Assembly: GCF_026191185.1 (NCBI RefSeq)
Contig: NZ_JAPHOV010000001.1
Location: forward strand, 2,847,001-2,911,000
From: Legionella sp. PATHC032
GTDB lineage: Bacteria > Pseudomonadota > Gammaproteobacteria > Legionellales > Legionellaceae
Reading direction: 5' to 3'
DNA: 64,000 nucleotides
Shown: piece after piece, positions 16,159 to 24,775 of the stretch
Layout: each line of letters begins with the position of its first letter
How positions within the stretch are numbered: the first letter of the stretch is position 1
The notes under the pieces: model-generated
The model's input: the letters and a program-made list of their open reading frames with translations, nothing else
What the model was told of the DNA's origin: nothing
Databases searched by the model: none
Made by a program: the position numbers and the translations under genes

Positions 16159-17799
16159 TTATGGTGAAAAAGTAGAGCTGCAATTGGGCTTATGAGTGCA
16201 CTCTTCGCTGAATCTCACATCAAAAAATCTTAGCCCAGCTTGCCTGATATTTGAATCATCAGGTTTGGGTGATTTTTCTGATGTTGGTAATAGAGTATTA
16301 TTTTGAAGTGCATCTGAAGTATGGCTGTGACTCATTTTTTCTATCAATGGCTTGCCCATCTCTGAAGGACATGGAGTCGATTTTTTTCTATCAAAAACGG
16401 TAGGCCAGGTAAAAGCTATCGATACGAAGACTAAAATGACTGGAGACAATATTGCCATGGTAATGGTTAATGCAAATTTTGCCCCTATTGTTTCTCCCAG
16501 CGTTTCACCAATATGAATCCCGCTTCGGATTCCACCGGCAACAGAATAAGCAAGAGAATCACCTATCAATGCAAACAATTTGAGCATGTTGATAGCTCCG
16601 TGCTTTATCTTTTGCGCTCTTGTTAGGTTTTCTTCCGGTGGTTGGTATATTGACTCAAATTTTTCTTTTAGATCGACATACGTTTTCGGGTTAAAGACTT
16701 TATATACTTGTGAAAAAGTATTGACAACCATCGTTGTTGAAGTACATATCATGGCAATAAAGTGTGCTAAAAGAGTATCAGGAGTCCCGCCTAAAGCATT
16801 GAAAAGTTTATTAACCCCTGAGACCGTTGTAAACCAAGTTAGCGTCGCATAAACAGCCAAAAAAACCGTACTTACCATTCCTAGTAAAACACATCGCAAA
16901 AGACCATAGGGTTTTTGGTAATCTTCAATAAAAAGATTTTTAAATTTTGTATAATTTTCACGTATGCCGATAGCTTGAAACGAATAAAAAGAGACCGCTG
17001 CAACCACAGATAACCCAATGGTAAGTATCAAAACCAGAGGGTTAGAGATTAGCATGCCTGCCCCCAAAAACGTGAGAAGTCCTACGAGGCCAGCATATCC
17101 AGACATGCCTGCAGAAATGCACGCCAACAAGGTCACGACACCAAAAAATAATTTCTGGCCTCTATCGAATATCGTTTTTTCTTTTATATTTTCTTCAAGG
17201 GTCTTAAACGTTTTTTGTTTTTGAGGCTGAAAGCCGGCACTATCAAGCATGGCTTTCCCGCGGCTTAATAAGCAAACTATTCCATTACATAAGGAAAGTA
17301 CTATCGCCAAGCCAAGGCTAAGGCCAAAAGGCGCGCCTAAAGTACTTAATAATCCCAGGCAAAATACCATACACAGCGCCATGGAGGTAACGACTTTGCC
17401 AATGACCAATGGCACTCCTTTTATCAGCCTGTTTCTATTTTGAGTTGGTGTTCTCGCAAATTCCTGGCCATTGCTAGAGCAGCTAGCAATCTGTATGACT
17501 TCCTGCTTAGACAATCTTTTTCCACCCGAAAGTATCTCTCCCCACTTAAAGGTAAGAAAACTCCAAAAATAGTGAGAAAAAGGACGATTAAGAAGATCTG
17601 TTATTCGAAGATCCCCGTTTAGAATGGCTTGTTGAACTTTTTGCGATTCTTCTTTAGTAAATTGATATTGGTTGAAAGAGGTAATAATCCAATCTTTTTG
17701 AGTACGAAATTTTCTTCTTAAAACCATTAACACTTCGGGACGTTTATGATTAGCAAAGTCGATTTGATCTTCTTCTAATAAACTAACTATTTCTTTCAT
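16159..17799 (-). CDS. Large polytopic membrane protein of unknown function
   Basis: A 546-residue protein I do not recognise. Residues 1-125 are soluble, with short helices resembling a regulatory or coiled module. From about 130 to 480 there are eight to ten hydrophobic segments in pairs (VTSMALCMVFCLGLLSTLGA, then LGLAIVLSLCNGIVCLL, then FFGVVTLLACISAGMSGYAG and so on). The C-terminal 70 residues are again polar, Ser/Pro/Lys-rich and end in CSSTFSP. The mix of soluble ends and many membrane helices resembles several large Legionella proteins of unknown role. AAAGGA precedes the ATG at 17799. An effector or inner-membrane role cannot be decided. Confidence 0.65.
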   Translation of the reverse strand: MKEIVSLLEEDQIDFANHKRPEVLMVLRRKFRTQKDWIITSFNQYQFTKEESQKVQQAILNGDLRITDLLNRPFSHYFWSFLTFKWGEILSGGKRLSKQEVIQIASCSSNGQEFARTPTQNRNRLIKGVPLVIGKVVTSMALCMVFCLGLLSTLGAPFGLSLGLAIVLSLCNGIVCLLSRGKAMLDSAGFQPQKQKTFKTLEENIKEKTIFDRGQKLFFGVVTLLACISAGMSGYAGLVGLLTFLGAGMLISNPLVLILTIGLSVVAAVSFYSFQAIGIRENYTKFKNLFIEDYQKPYGLLRCVLLGMVSTVFLAVYATLTWFTTVSGVNKLFNALGGTPDTLLAHFIAMICTSTTMVVNTFSQVYKVFNPKTYVDLKEKFESIYQPPEENLTRAQKIKHGAINMLKLFALIGDSLAYSVAGGIRSGIHIGETLGETIGAKFALTITMAILSPVILVFVSIAFTWPTVFDRKKSTPCPSEMGKPLIEKMSHSHTSDALQNNTLLPTSEKSPKPDDSNIRQAGLRFFDVRFSEECTHKPNCSSTFSP

Positions 17800-17976
17800 T
17801 ACAATAAATCCTTTTTTAATACAAACTGCGTAGCTTATTTATAAATTCACAAGAATTCCATTAAATTTTTATTTCAATCATCAATAGGTATGATCCTGTC
17901 AAATTTTCATTAGAAAGATTTGACATAGTTTGCGAGTTACATTCTAATCATGTTTTTTTCATGATCATGGACAATC

Positions 17977-19344
17977 ATGGCATTTTTGAGTTTTCTAAAA
18001 CCTGCTCCTTATCTTGATGAAATTCAGGATAAAACCGTTGTTAAACGGCAATATCGTTATTGGCGTATTCGCACCTTTTATGCAATGTATATAGGGTATG
18101 CGTTGTTTTATTTTACGCGAAAAAGTTTTACCTTCGTGATGCCTGCATTACAAAGCACCTTGGGGATGACTAAAACTGAACTGGGAATGATCGCCAGCAT
18201 TTTGAGTTTAAGTTATGGCATCAGCAAATTTTTGAGTGGAATTCTTGGTGATAAATCTAATCCTCGTTATTTAATGGCGATCGGGCTGATTTTGACAGGT
18301 GTTTTTAATATTTTGTTTGGATTGTCTTCCACCTGGTGGTTATTTGCTATTTTTTGGGGATTGAATGGTTGGTTTCAAGGGTGGGGCTGGCCAGGATGTA
18401 CTAAATTATTAACACATTGGTATTCTCAATCCGAACGTGGTCGTTGGTGGAGTCTTTGGAATACATCGCATAACGTTGGTGGTGCATTAATTCCATTGAT
18501 TGTTGCTGTATGTGCGCAATATTTCGGCTGGCGTTCCGCCATGTTTGTGCCTGGGATCATCTGCATTTTAGGAGGTGTTTTTTTAATCAATCGTTTAAGA
18601 GATACTCCACAATCCCTTGGTTTACCTGCGATAGAGCAATATCATGAAGACTTTTCTGGTTCCGCAAATCACCACAAAGAAAAAACAGAACTCTCAGTCA
18701 AAGAAATTCTTTGGAATTATGTGTTATGCAACCAATATATTTGGATACTGTCCATTTCTTATTTGTTTATTTACATTGTTCGAACGGCCATTAATGATTG
18801 GAGCATGTTGTATTTAACGGAAGTGAAAGAGTATTCCTTAATCACTGCAGGCAGTTGTGTCATATGGTTTGAAGTTGGTGGCTTTTTTGGAAATCTGGTT
18901 GCCGGCTGGTCTTCTGATAAAATATTTCAAGGTAAACGCAATCCAATCAATGTTCTCTTTACTGCAGGCGTATTTGCTACTTTGTTGCTGTTTACGTTAA
19001 CCAGGGCATATACACCGTTCCTCGATGCTTTGTTTCTTTTTTTCTTTGGTTTTTTTATCTTTGGGCCACAAATGATGATTGGTATGGCCTGTGCGGAATT
19101 AGCACACAAAAAAGCAGCGGCGACTGCAACTGGCTTTGCCGGATTTTTTGCTTATTGTTTAGGTGCTGTTCTGGCTGGTGCTCCTTTGGGCGCAATTATC
19201 AAAAATTACGGCTGGGATAATTTCTTCATTACATTATTTGTTTGCTGCTTGATTCCATTATTTTTGATGCTGCCACTCTGGCATGTGAAAGTTAATCCAA
19301 AGTATCGTCAATCAGAATTTTCAGGCAAATCTGAGTTTGCTTAG
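17977..19344 (+). CDS. MFS transporter, organophosphate:Pi antiporter (OPA) type
   Basis: A 455-residue transporter with 12 membrane helices and the OPA-family pattern of GlpT/UhpT/UhpC/PgtP: YALFYFTRKSFTFVMPAL in TM1, LGMIASILSLSYGISKFLSG with GDKSNPR in the 2-3 loop, GWFQGWGWPGCTKLLTHWY and RWWSLWNTSHNVGGALIPL in TM4-5. Relatives exchange glycerol-3-phosphate or hexose phosphates for phosphate, and UhpC is a sensor. Which one this is cannot be told from sequence alone. GGA lies 5 nt before the ATG at 17977. The stop is followed by a sequence related to an ISL3 element end that also looks like a terminator. Confidence 0.88.
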   Translation: MAFLSFLKPAPYLDEIQDKTVVKRQYRYWRIRTFYAMYIGYALFYFTRKSFTFVMPALQSTLGMTKTELGMIASILSLSYGISKFLSGILGDKSNPRYLMAIGLILTGVFNILFGLSSTWWLFAIFWGLNGWFQGWGWPGCTKLLTHWYSQSERGRWWSLWNTSHNVGGALIPLIVAVCAQYFGWRSAMFVPGIICILGGVFLINRLRDTPQSLGLPAIEQYHEDFSGSANHHKEKTELSVKEILWNYVLCNQYIWILSISYLFIYIVRTAINDWSMLYLTEVKEYSLITAGSCVIWFEVGGFFGNLVAGWSSDKIFQGKRNPINVLFTAGVFATLLLFTLTRAYTPFLDALFLFFFGFFIFGPQMMIGMACAELAHKKAAATATGFAGFFAYCLGAVLAGAPLGAIIKNYGWDNFFITLFVCCLIPLFLMLPLWHVKVNPKYRQSEFSGKSEFA

Positions 19345-19356
19345 TAATTGGCTTCG

Positions 19357-19393
19357 ACTCTACCCCAAATAAGGGGTATTTTAATCAAGTTAG
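19357..19393 (+). repeat. Solo ISL3-like element end doubling as terminator
   Basis: The stretch CTCTACCCCAA...GGGGTATTTTAATCAAGTTAG is nearly the same as the left end of the ISL3 derivative at 25464. Here it stands alone 12 bp after the transporter stop. Its TACCCC/GGGGTA stem with a 6-nt loop followed by TTTT would act as an intrinsic terminator for that gene. Confidence 0.65.
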
Positions 19394-19482
19394 CAAGTGT
19401 TTCCGGAATGAGCGATAAAGTGCGGCAGGAATCGTTGCTCATTTCGCTCCGGAAATACACGGCTAACCCAATTATAAAGCCC

Positions 19483-21183
19483 TTATTGCATGGGATTATG
19501 TCTTGCAAGTCTGTTTTGAGGCCTATTGTCATATTCCTGTCGTTTGGCAGGATCAATTAAAATATTATAGGCTACCCCAAGTTTCTTAAAACGTTCCGTT
19601 CGTGCTTCTATATTTTCACCTGCTTGTATTCTATCAGGATGCCAAGCCATTGCTAACTTTTTATAGGCTTTTTTTATCTCTCCCAAGCTTGCATCTTCGT
19701 TAACGCCTAATACTTTATAGGGATTAAATTTTATTTCATCTCTATTCGCGAATCTGAAATATTCCTCAGTCTCGTTAACTTGGGGTTGTTGTGCAAAAAA
19801 TCGATTTTTTCTCTGATTTCGATTATGAAAATATTGATCATAAATTTCTTTAATCCTGGGATCATTCAAGTTTTGAGAAGTAAAAAGTGAAGCATGACGT
19901 GGCCGCGTTTGATGATAGAAACGATCATTATCTTTATGTGCAAGCATAATTTTAGCCGCTGTGAAAGGTGTAAATAAATTTATCAATCTCGAATTTATAA
20001 ATTGAATAGCTATGCCAGGATCGTTTTCTAGGGCGTTAATAAGCATAGGATTATCTAAAGCAATAAGTTGAGGATTACGAGGGGTAAATGGAGGTACGTT
20101 TTGTAGCTTTAGATGTGCTCTATGATTTAAAAGTAAGTCTGTCGCTTGCTTGACAGAAAATAATGACATGCTTTCATAAGAATTCATAAATGCTATTGCT
20201 GCATTTGCATTTTCAGTAGCCATTAAGAAATTAAATAATAGCTCAACATGAATAGGATGTTTAATCAAATATTTTTTGTAAACTCTTGCGTTCACTGGAT
20301 CAGTGGCTTTAATTAATAATTGCTGATAGATCTCTTTAACTTGAGGATCTTTTAAGCTTTCTTCACTAAAAGCATACTCGTGACGAGCTAAAGTATGACT
20401 GAAAAAGCTGATATTATCTCGGTGAGTTAGTAAGATTTTAGCAAATTCTAAAGGGCTTAATAAAGCACCAAGTCTAGAGTTTATAAATCTTGCAGCTTCA
20501 GCAGAATCACCTTTTAACGCTGCAATAATAGTGGGGTTGTCCATAGAAATAAAGCGTGGGTTATCTGCATCGAACAGAGAAAATTGTTGGCCTATATTTG
20601 CCCTGTGTTTGAAAAGCACAGCTATAGCTTGCTCAGGAGATAATAAAGACATTACTTGACTGGAACTCATGAATACTTTAGCGACATCATAGTTTTGCAT
20701 TGCTGCTTCAAAAATATAGGGCTTATCTTTAAAAAAATTAAAAACCTCATTATTTTCTATATTATCTTTAATGAATTGCGCATGGGTTTCATTAATTTGA
20801 GTTTCTAAACGCTCAATTTCAGACAGTGCTTTTTTAATGCTCGCCTCTTCTCTATTTGCTTCTCCATCTTTTTCTGCAGTTTGGAGGCTTTTAAACGGAG
20901 TTGTAGTAAACAATGATGCTATTGAGAATTCAATATTATTAAAAGTTAAACAACTTAAATCCACCTCTTTTCCTGTGTTTAATGCATGCTCCAGGGCGGA
21001 TTTATCAGGATACTCCACTTTAAATAGCACCCAACCTTTTTTATCTGAATCATAAGAAGCAATAGCGTACCTAAACTCATTCATCTTATGCTCAGAATCA
21101 AATATCCTACCTTTTTTAATGTTTTGAATTTGAGGATTGTCGATATCAGTGAGTTGATTTGAAAAAATATAAAATATGCTCAT
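19483..21183 (-). CDS. C-terminal J-domain protein with internal duplication
   Basis: A 566-residue soluble protein. The last 80 residues are a DnaJ J-domain: PYKVLGVNEDASLGEIKKAY, the HPD motif at 515-517, then FKKLGVAYNIL. J-domains stimulate Hsp70 ATPase. Residues from about 180 to 470 hold two copies of a unit of about 130 residues, each running from an [AV]xxL[LF]xHRA start through [FP]xDNPxxIxAL, [AR]FINSRL, AKI[LM]LxH[RK]DN and ending in DPxxKEIYxQ. The N-terminal 120 residues are unrelated. A C-terminal position is unusual for a J-domain. The gene lies in the accessory region near tRNA-Pro. An effector that recruits host Hsp70 is an attractive inference. Confidence 0.75.
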   Translation of the reverse strand: MSIFYIFSNQLTDIDNPQIQNIKKGRIFDSEHKMNEFRYAIASYDSDKKGWVLFKVEYPDKSALEHALNTGKEVDLSCLTFNNIEFSIASLFTTTPFKSLQTAEKDGEANREEASIKKALSEIERLETQINETHAQFIKDNIENNEVFNFFKDKPYIFEAAMQNYDVAKVFMSSSQVMSLLSPEQAIAVLFKHRANIGQQFSLFDADNPRFISMDNPTIIAALKGDSAEAARFINSRLGALLSPLEFAKILLTHRDNISFFSHTLARHEYAFSEESLKDPQVKEIYQQLLIKATDPVNARVYKKYLIKHPIHVELLFNFLMATENANAAIAFMNSYESMSLFSVKQATDLLLNHRAHLKLQNVPPFTPRNPQLIALDNPMLINALENDPGIAIQFINSRLINLFTPFTAAKIMLAHKDNDRFYHQTRPRHASLFTSQNLNDPRIKEIYDQYFHNRNQRKNRFFAQQPQVNETEEYFRFANRDEIKFNPYKVLGVNEDASLGEIKKAYKKLAMAWHPDRIQAGENIEARTERFKKLGVAYNILIDPAKRQEYDNRPQNRLARHNPMQ

Positions 21184-21326
21184 TAGTGGGTCATGGTGAT
21201 AAAATGGAGGTCAATTTTATTAAAGTTAGCAATAATAGTCAATCAACAGTCAAATTTATCTCGGGAAATAACATCGTTTGCAAAACATTCGTCGGTCGGG
21301 CCCTTGATGTTATTCTCCAAATTGAT

Positions 21327-21480
21327 TCATTGTGTGTAATGTGTCAAAGCAAGCCCAATCACTGCTTATAATTCCTTTTTGAATAGATCTATGAATACTG
21401 GAGTATTTCCAATCAGATGCTTTTTGGACATAGCCATGCTTCATGGGGTTAAAATGAATATAACAAGGCTTACCTGAGGT
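21327..21480 (-). pseudogene. REP-associated tyrosine transposase (RAYT) relic, C-terminal part
   Basis: The minus strand reads YIHFNPMKHGYVQKASDWKY then SSIHRS and DWA, which is the conserved C-terminal end of RAYT/Y1-transposase proteins (typically YIHxNPVKHGxVxxxxDWxYSSxHR). Upstream on the same strand (21481-21650) only degenerate fragments in other frames remain and stops interrupt the reading. No Y1 catalytic HuH or Tyr can be found. RAYTs mobilise REP palindromes, and palindromic repeats lie within 2 kb. Confidence 0.7.
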
Positions 21481-21748
21481 ATAGAGATATCCTTGATGTG
21501 ATACGATAAGAGGTTATACCGCAAAATTTGTTGGTACATATTCATCCAAAAATATATAATCCATAAAATCCATGATGAAGGCAAATGGTAAAAATGTGTT
21601 ACCCATTGACGATTTTCTTTGCAAGAAATATCTTTGTTTCTCATGACCTATTAATTACATATATTTAAAATTAAGTTATTTATAAAGGTCATCTCGGTAA
21701 CATTTAAAACTTATATTTAAAATATCTGTAGCGGAAGAAGATAACTTT

Positions 21749-22183
21749 ATGAATTATTATTCGATTTTATTGACCATTAAACGGCTCATTACCGGTTTAC
21801 TCCCGATACTACTGGTTGCTTGTGCGCACCAGCAATCTAATGGCCCGGATCACTATGTGATCAAGGGGAAAACATATCATATAATGAAATCTGCCAAAAA
21901 TTACAAAGCAAAAGGAATTGCTTCCTGGTATGGGTCACACGCTCGACATAAAAAAACATCGACAGGAGAGCGCTACAACATGTATGCAATGACAGCAGCT
22001 CATCCAACACTCCCCATTGCTACACGAGTACGGGTAAAAAACCTGAATAATGGACGATCGATTGTAGTTCGGATTAATGATCGAGGTCCTTTTTTATCGA
22101 ACAGGATTATTGATTTATCCTATGCTGCCGCTAAAAAACTGGGTATAAAAGGCATTGCTCCTGTTGAAATTGAAGTCGTTTGA
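21749..22183 (+). CDS. rlpA: RlpA-like septal ring lytic transglycosylase/lipoprotein
   Basis: A 144-residue lipoprotein. The signal peptide ends in a lipobox LLVAC (Cys at about 25). One double-psi beta-barrel domain follows: GIASWYGSHARHKKTSTGERYN, MTAAHPTLP, VRVKNLNNGRSIVVRINDRGPF and IDLSYAAAKKLG. This is the RlpA family, which in Pseudomonas cleaves denuded glycan strands at the septum. The protein lacks the SPOR domain that targets longer RlpA proteins to the septum, so it is a short form. It is monocistronic and is the one ordinary gene in this accessory stretch. Confidence 0.9.
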   Translation: MNYYSILLTIKRLITGLLPILLVACAHQQSNGPDHYVIKGKTYHIMKSAKNYKAKGIASWYGSHARHKKTSTGERYNMYAMTAAHPTLPIATRVRVKNLNNGRSIVVRINDRGPFLSNRIIDLSYAAAKKLGIKGIAPVEIEVV

Positions 22184-22225
22184 AATGGCTAAGAAATATG
22201 GCTTACTCAAGATTCAGTACTGAAC

Positions 22226-22302
22226 AAATCTTGCCTTTTGCCTATTGAAGCAGTTTGAGGCCATTTTAGAGAAAGCAAAAAGCAAGATCTCACCCTGAAC
22301 GC
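22226..22302. repeat. Palindromic repeat C, copy 1
   Basis: About 75 bp with imperfect self-complementarity: ATCTTGCCTTTTGCC at the left pairs with AAGCAAAAAGCAAGAT at the right. A second copy in inverted orientation lies at 23405-23484, on the other side of the gene at 22480-23208. It is REP/MITE-like and lies close to the RAYT relic. Confidence 0.7.
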
Positions 22303-22349
22303 TCCTTGGCTACGTTTATAAATCAATTATTACTTCAATTCAAGAAATT

Positions 22350-22367
22350 GTCGGGCCAAGGCCCGAC
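22350..22367. repeat. Perfect GC-rich hairpin
   Basis: GTCGGGCC AA GGCCCGAC is a perfect 8-bp stem in an AT-rich spacer, without a T tract. A related GTCGGGCCC string occurs at about 21295. It is more like a small palindromic repeat than a terminator. Confidence 0.5.
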
Positions 22368-22479
22368 CTACGCTTGCTTCATAATTGATGAGAAATTATG
22401 GATGTTTCTATTTCATTGCATTAAATATCGTGTGAAGCAGTCATTAGAGGAAACTTTAAATCCTTCCTTATTACAATTA

Positions 22480-23208
22480 TTAATTGTAGTAATACTGCTG
22501 TTGTGTAACATTATATTCCTCTTCTTCATCGCTGTAATACGGTTGCATTTCTGTAGGCTGATGATGTCTATCCTTTTCTTTGTAATAAGCTCTTTCCAGC
22601 AAACGAAGTTGCTCACGTTCAACTTCTAATCTTGTTTGATCGCTCTGAGACTGTCCATCGCGTTCATTATTTTTGTCATTATTTGTAGAAACGTATAAAG
22701 TCATCTGACCCAACATATTTCGGGTGCTATCTGGGCAAGTCCCTGCTTCTTGTTGCAATTCAAATTTGGCTTTTAGAAATAACTCTTTCCATGCTACTAG
22801 AGCTTCTTTCATAAGAGGCATGCGATCGATAGCATCTAATTTTGATAGGCTACTAATAATTGCAGTGGCTTTTAGATGTGACATAGAGCCTAACTTCCAA
22901 ATTCCAGCACGCAAAGCTGTGTCATGGCTTAAGGCTAAAAGATATAAAAGATCAACCCCATTATACTTGTTTAACGAAGTTAACTTATGATGCGCTATGA
23001 AATCTATAAAATCTTGTCCTAAGAGTATGTCTTCTCTCGTAGTTAAAAGAGATAACTTGTATTGCGAAGAAAAAATAATATTAGCAACAGCCTGATAATG
23101 AGCACTTTTTTCCAGTGATTTTACATCAATGGGAAATGAATGAGAAATCAATTCATCAATAGAATTTGTCAAATGAATCTGGGCATTTTTTTCATAGAAA
23201 TAACGCAT
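22480..23208 (-). CDS. Putative effector with C-terminal E-block, 242 aa
   Basis: No known domain. The soluble protein has helical residues 1-160 and a polar tail rich in Gln, Glu and Tyr. The end reads YYSDEEEEYNVTQQQYYYN, an acidic E-block within 15 residues of the C-terminus, which is a known feature of Dot/Icm translocation signals. AAAAGGAAAAT before the ATG at 23208 is a strong ribosome site. It is alone, and inverted copies of a palindromic repeat lie on either side. Its acidic helical middle (KATAIISSLSKLDAIDRMPL) bears slight resemblance to helical segments in the J-domain protein nearby, but I would not claim homology. Effector status is inference from the tail and context. Confidence 0.6.
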   Translation of the reverse strand: MRYFYEKNAQIHLTNSIDELISHSFPIDVKSLEKSAHYQAVANIIFSSQYKLSLLTTREDILLGQDFIDFIAHHKLTSLNKYNGVDLLYLLALSHDTALRAGIWKLGSMSHLKATAIISSLSKLDAIDRMPLMKEALVAWKELFLKAKFELQQEAGTCPDSTRNMLGQMTLYVSTNNDKNNERDGQSQSDQTRLEVEREQLRLLERAYYKEKDRHHQPTEMQPYYSDEEEEYNVTQQQYYYN

Positions 23209-23404
23209 TTATTTTCCTTTTTAAAAAGTTAGGGTGAAATTTAATAGAAACACTTAATTTGCCCAATAATTATAATTTATTAACATATAGATTTAAAATA
23301 AAACATTTGTATGTATGTTATATAATATTTTTATATTCTTAAAGTATGATATATGATTAAGCACATGCCGATTTTTCAAAAAAGGTTTCAATACGGAGCT
23401 AAGG

Positions 23405-23484
23405 GGTGAGATCTTGCTTTTTGCTTTCTCTAAAATTCCCCAAAACTACTTTGATAGGCAAAAGGCAAGATATGACCCTGAACG
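23405..23484. repeat. Palindromic repeat C, copy 2 (inverted)
   Basis: Reverse complement of the copy at 22226-22302 with about 80 percent visible identity, again with complementary ends (GATCTTGCTTTTTGCTTTC and GGCAAAAGGCAAGATA). Both copies are followed by the same string ACCCTGAACG on the plus strand. Confidence 0.7.
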
Positions 23485-23593
23485 TGTAAATTATACCTAT
23501 TTTAAAATTAAATTATTTTTGGATTGCTGGAATAGCAACTCTCTTTCGATACTATCCTGTATTTACTGTAACGACTCAATAAGTTGTGGAGGC

Positions 23594-23672
23594 GTTCTGC
23601 GGCTTGTCCGCAGAATCCAGGAATCTCCACCTGTACCTAGCTCTCTGGATCCTGCGGACAATCCGTAGGAAG
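23594..23672. repeat. Double hairpin repeat D
   Basis: Two adjacent related hairpins: TTCTGCGG/CCGCAGAA with a 5-nt loop, and TCCTGCGG/CCGTAGGA with a 5-nt loop. GAATCCAG and CTGGATCC flank the inner side, so the whole 79 bp is also an imperfect palindrome. No T tract follows. The remaining 23673-23932 is AT-rich with nothing recognisable. Confidence 0.65.
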
Positions 23673-23932
23673 GAGAATTTGCCAAAACCTATTAAGAAGT
23701 TATTATTTACTTATATATCCTATTGATTATTAAATAAAAAATTGATCTTTATTTTTGATCACTAATAACCTCTAATAAATAGGAACTTCTGTCAATGCTC
23801 AAAATTAAAAATTAAAATCAAACAAAACCTCTCCACTCATAAATAAGTGATTAGAATTTGTCTGATTACAAATTAAATTCAGCAAGCCAACTGTTTCCAT
23901 TTTGGAAATAGTTCATCTCGAAACTATTTCAT

Positions 23933-24775
23933 TTAAGATTCATTTAAGTTATCATTAATTTCTCTAATGACTAATTGAATATGATCAGGTAATTGTAATT
24001 TTTCAGCGGCTTCATCTAGTGTATTTATATGTCTTTTCCAAAAAGACTGAAGCACTTCAATTTCAGACTTATCAAATAAAATAGGTAGAATTAATTCGGT
24101 TCCACGATGTTTGAACGTTTCTGTAATCACTTCTTGCAAATTTTGGAAATCATTCAATTCATAATTTCTGAGAATGATTAATAAATCATGATAATATTTC
24201 ATTCGACTGTTAGTAGCACCTCTTGATACAAGAGTTTCTAACTTTTCAGCAAAAATAAACTCAATTGGATAGGTTAATAAAGTAATTTCTGATTCAAATA
24301 AAGCCTAATTTTTTACTTCTGTTAAAAGTAACGAACGCTCAACCAGCTTCACTAAATCACCTACCCTAATATCCAATTGAATTGCATCTGTCATTGAATA
24401 AAATTTTACTCTTAGGGAGAGCCTAAATCCTAGGTAATGCATATGAGCGTGTTCTAAATCGCTCACTTTCATAATTTCAAAAATGAAACCATCTGCAAGT
24501 TCAATAGTACAGATAGTCTCAACCAACGGAACGATACTTTCTTGTGCCGCTTGAATATTTCTTGCAAGAAAATCCAAATCAGTCGTTTCTCGACCAATTT
24601 CGACTAACTGCGCTAAAAGAAATCCTCCTTTAAAGACCAATTTATCATCCAAATTGGACTTGGCTAATCGTGCGAGAAAACGTTCTAATGCCAGTGTTTT
24701 CCAAAGCTCCTGAAATGTCTTTTCCTTTATTGATGCTAATTGTTTCAGTTTTGCTTTAAGTGATTGCTCATTCAT
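23933..24775 (-). pseudogene. abiEii: AbiEii type IV toxin (nucleotidyltransferase), broken by in-frame TAG
   Basis: Read without regard to one stop, this is a full-length AbiEii/AbiGii nucleotidyltransferase of about 279 residues. The first part (156 residues) has the NTase signature FKGGFLLAQL and TTDLDFLARN (Gly50-Gly51, Asp66, Asp68). A TAG at 24305-24307 follows, and in the same frame the protein continues as ALFESEITLL, IEFIFAEKLETLVSRGATNS and KYYHDLLIIL, the conserved motifs II and IV, to the natural stop at 23933. No frameshift is needed. The truncated product lacks motifs needed for activity, so the toxin is probably dead unless the amber codon is suppressed. It abuts abiEi. Confidence 0.85.

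Noticed and set aside
21441..21644. 67-codon minus-strand frame
   Set aside because: It runs over the degenerate RAYT sequence in the wrong frame; the real homology is in another frame at 21327-21480.
22306..22629. 107-codon plus-strand frame
   Set aside because: It overlaps the 3' end of the E-block gene antisense and opens in the repeat region.
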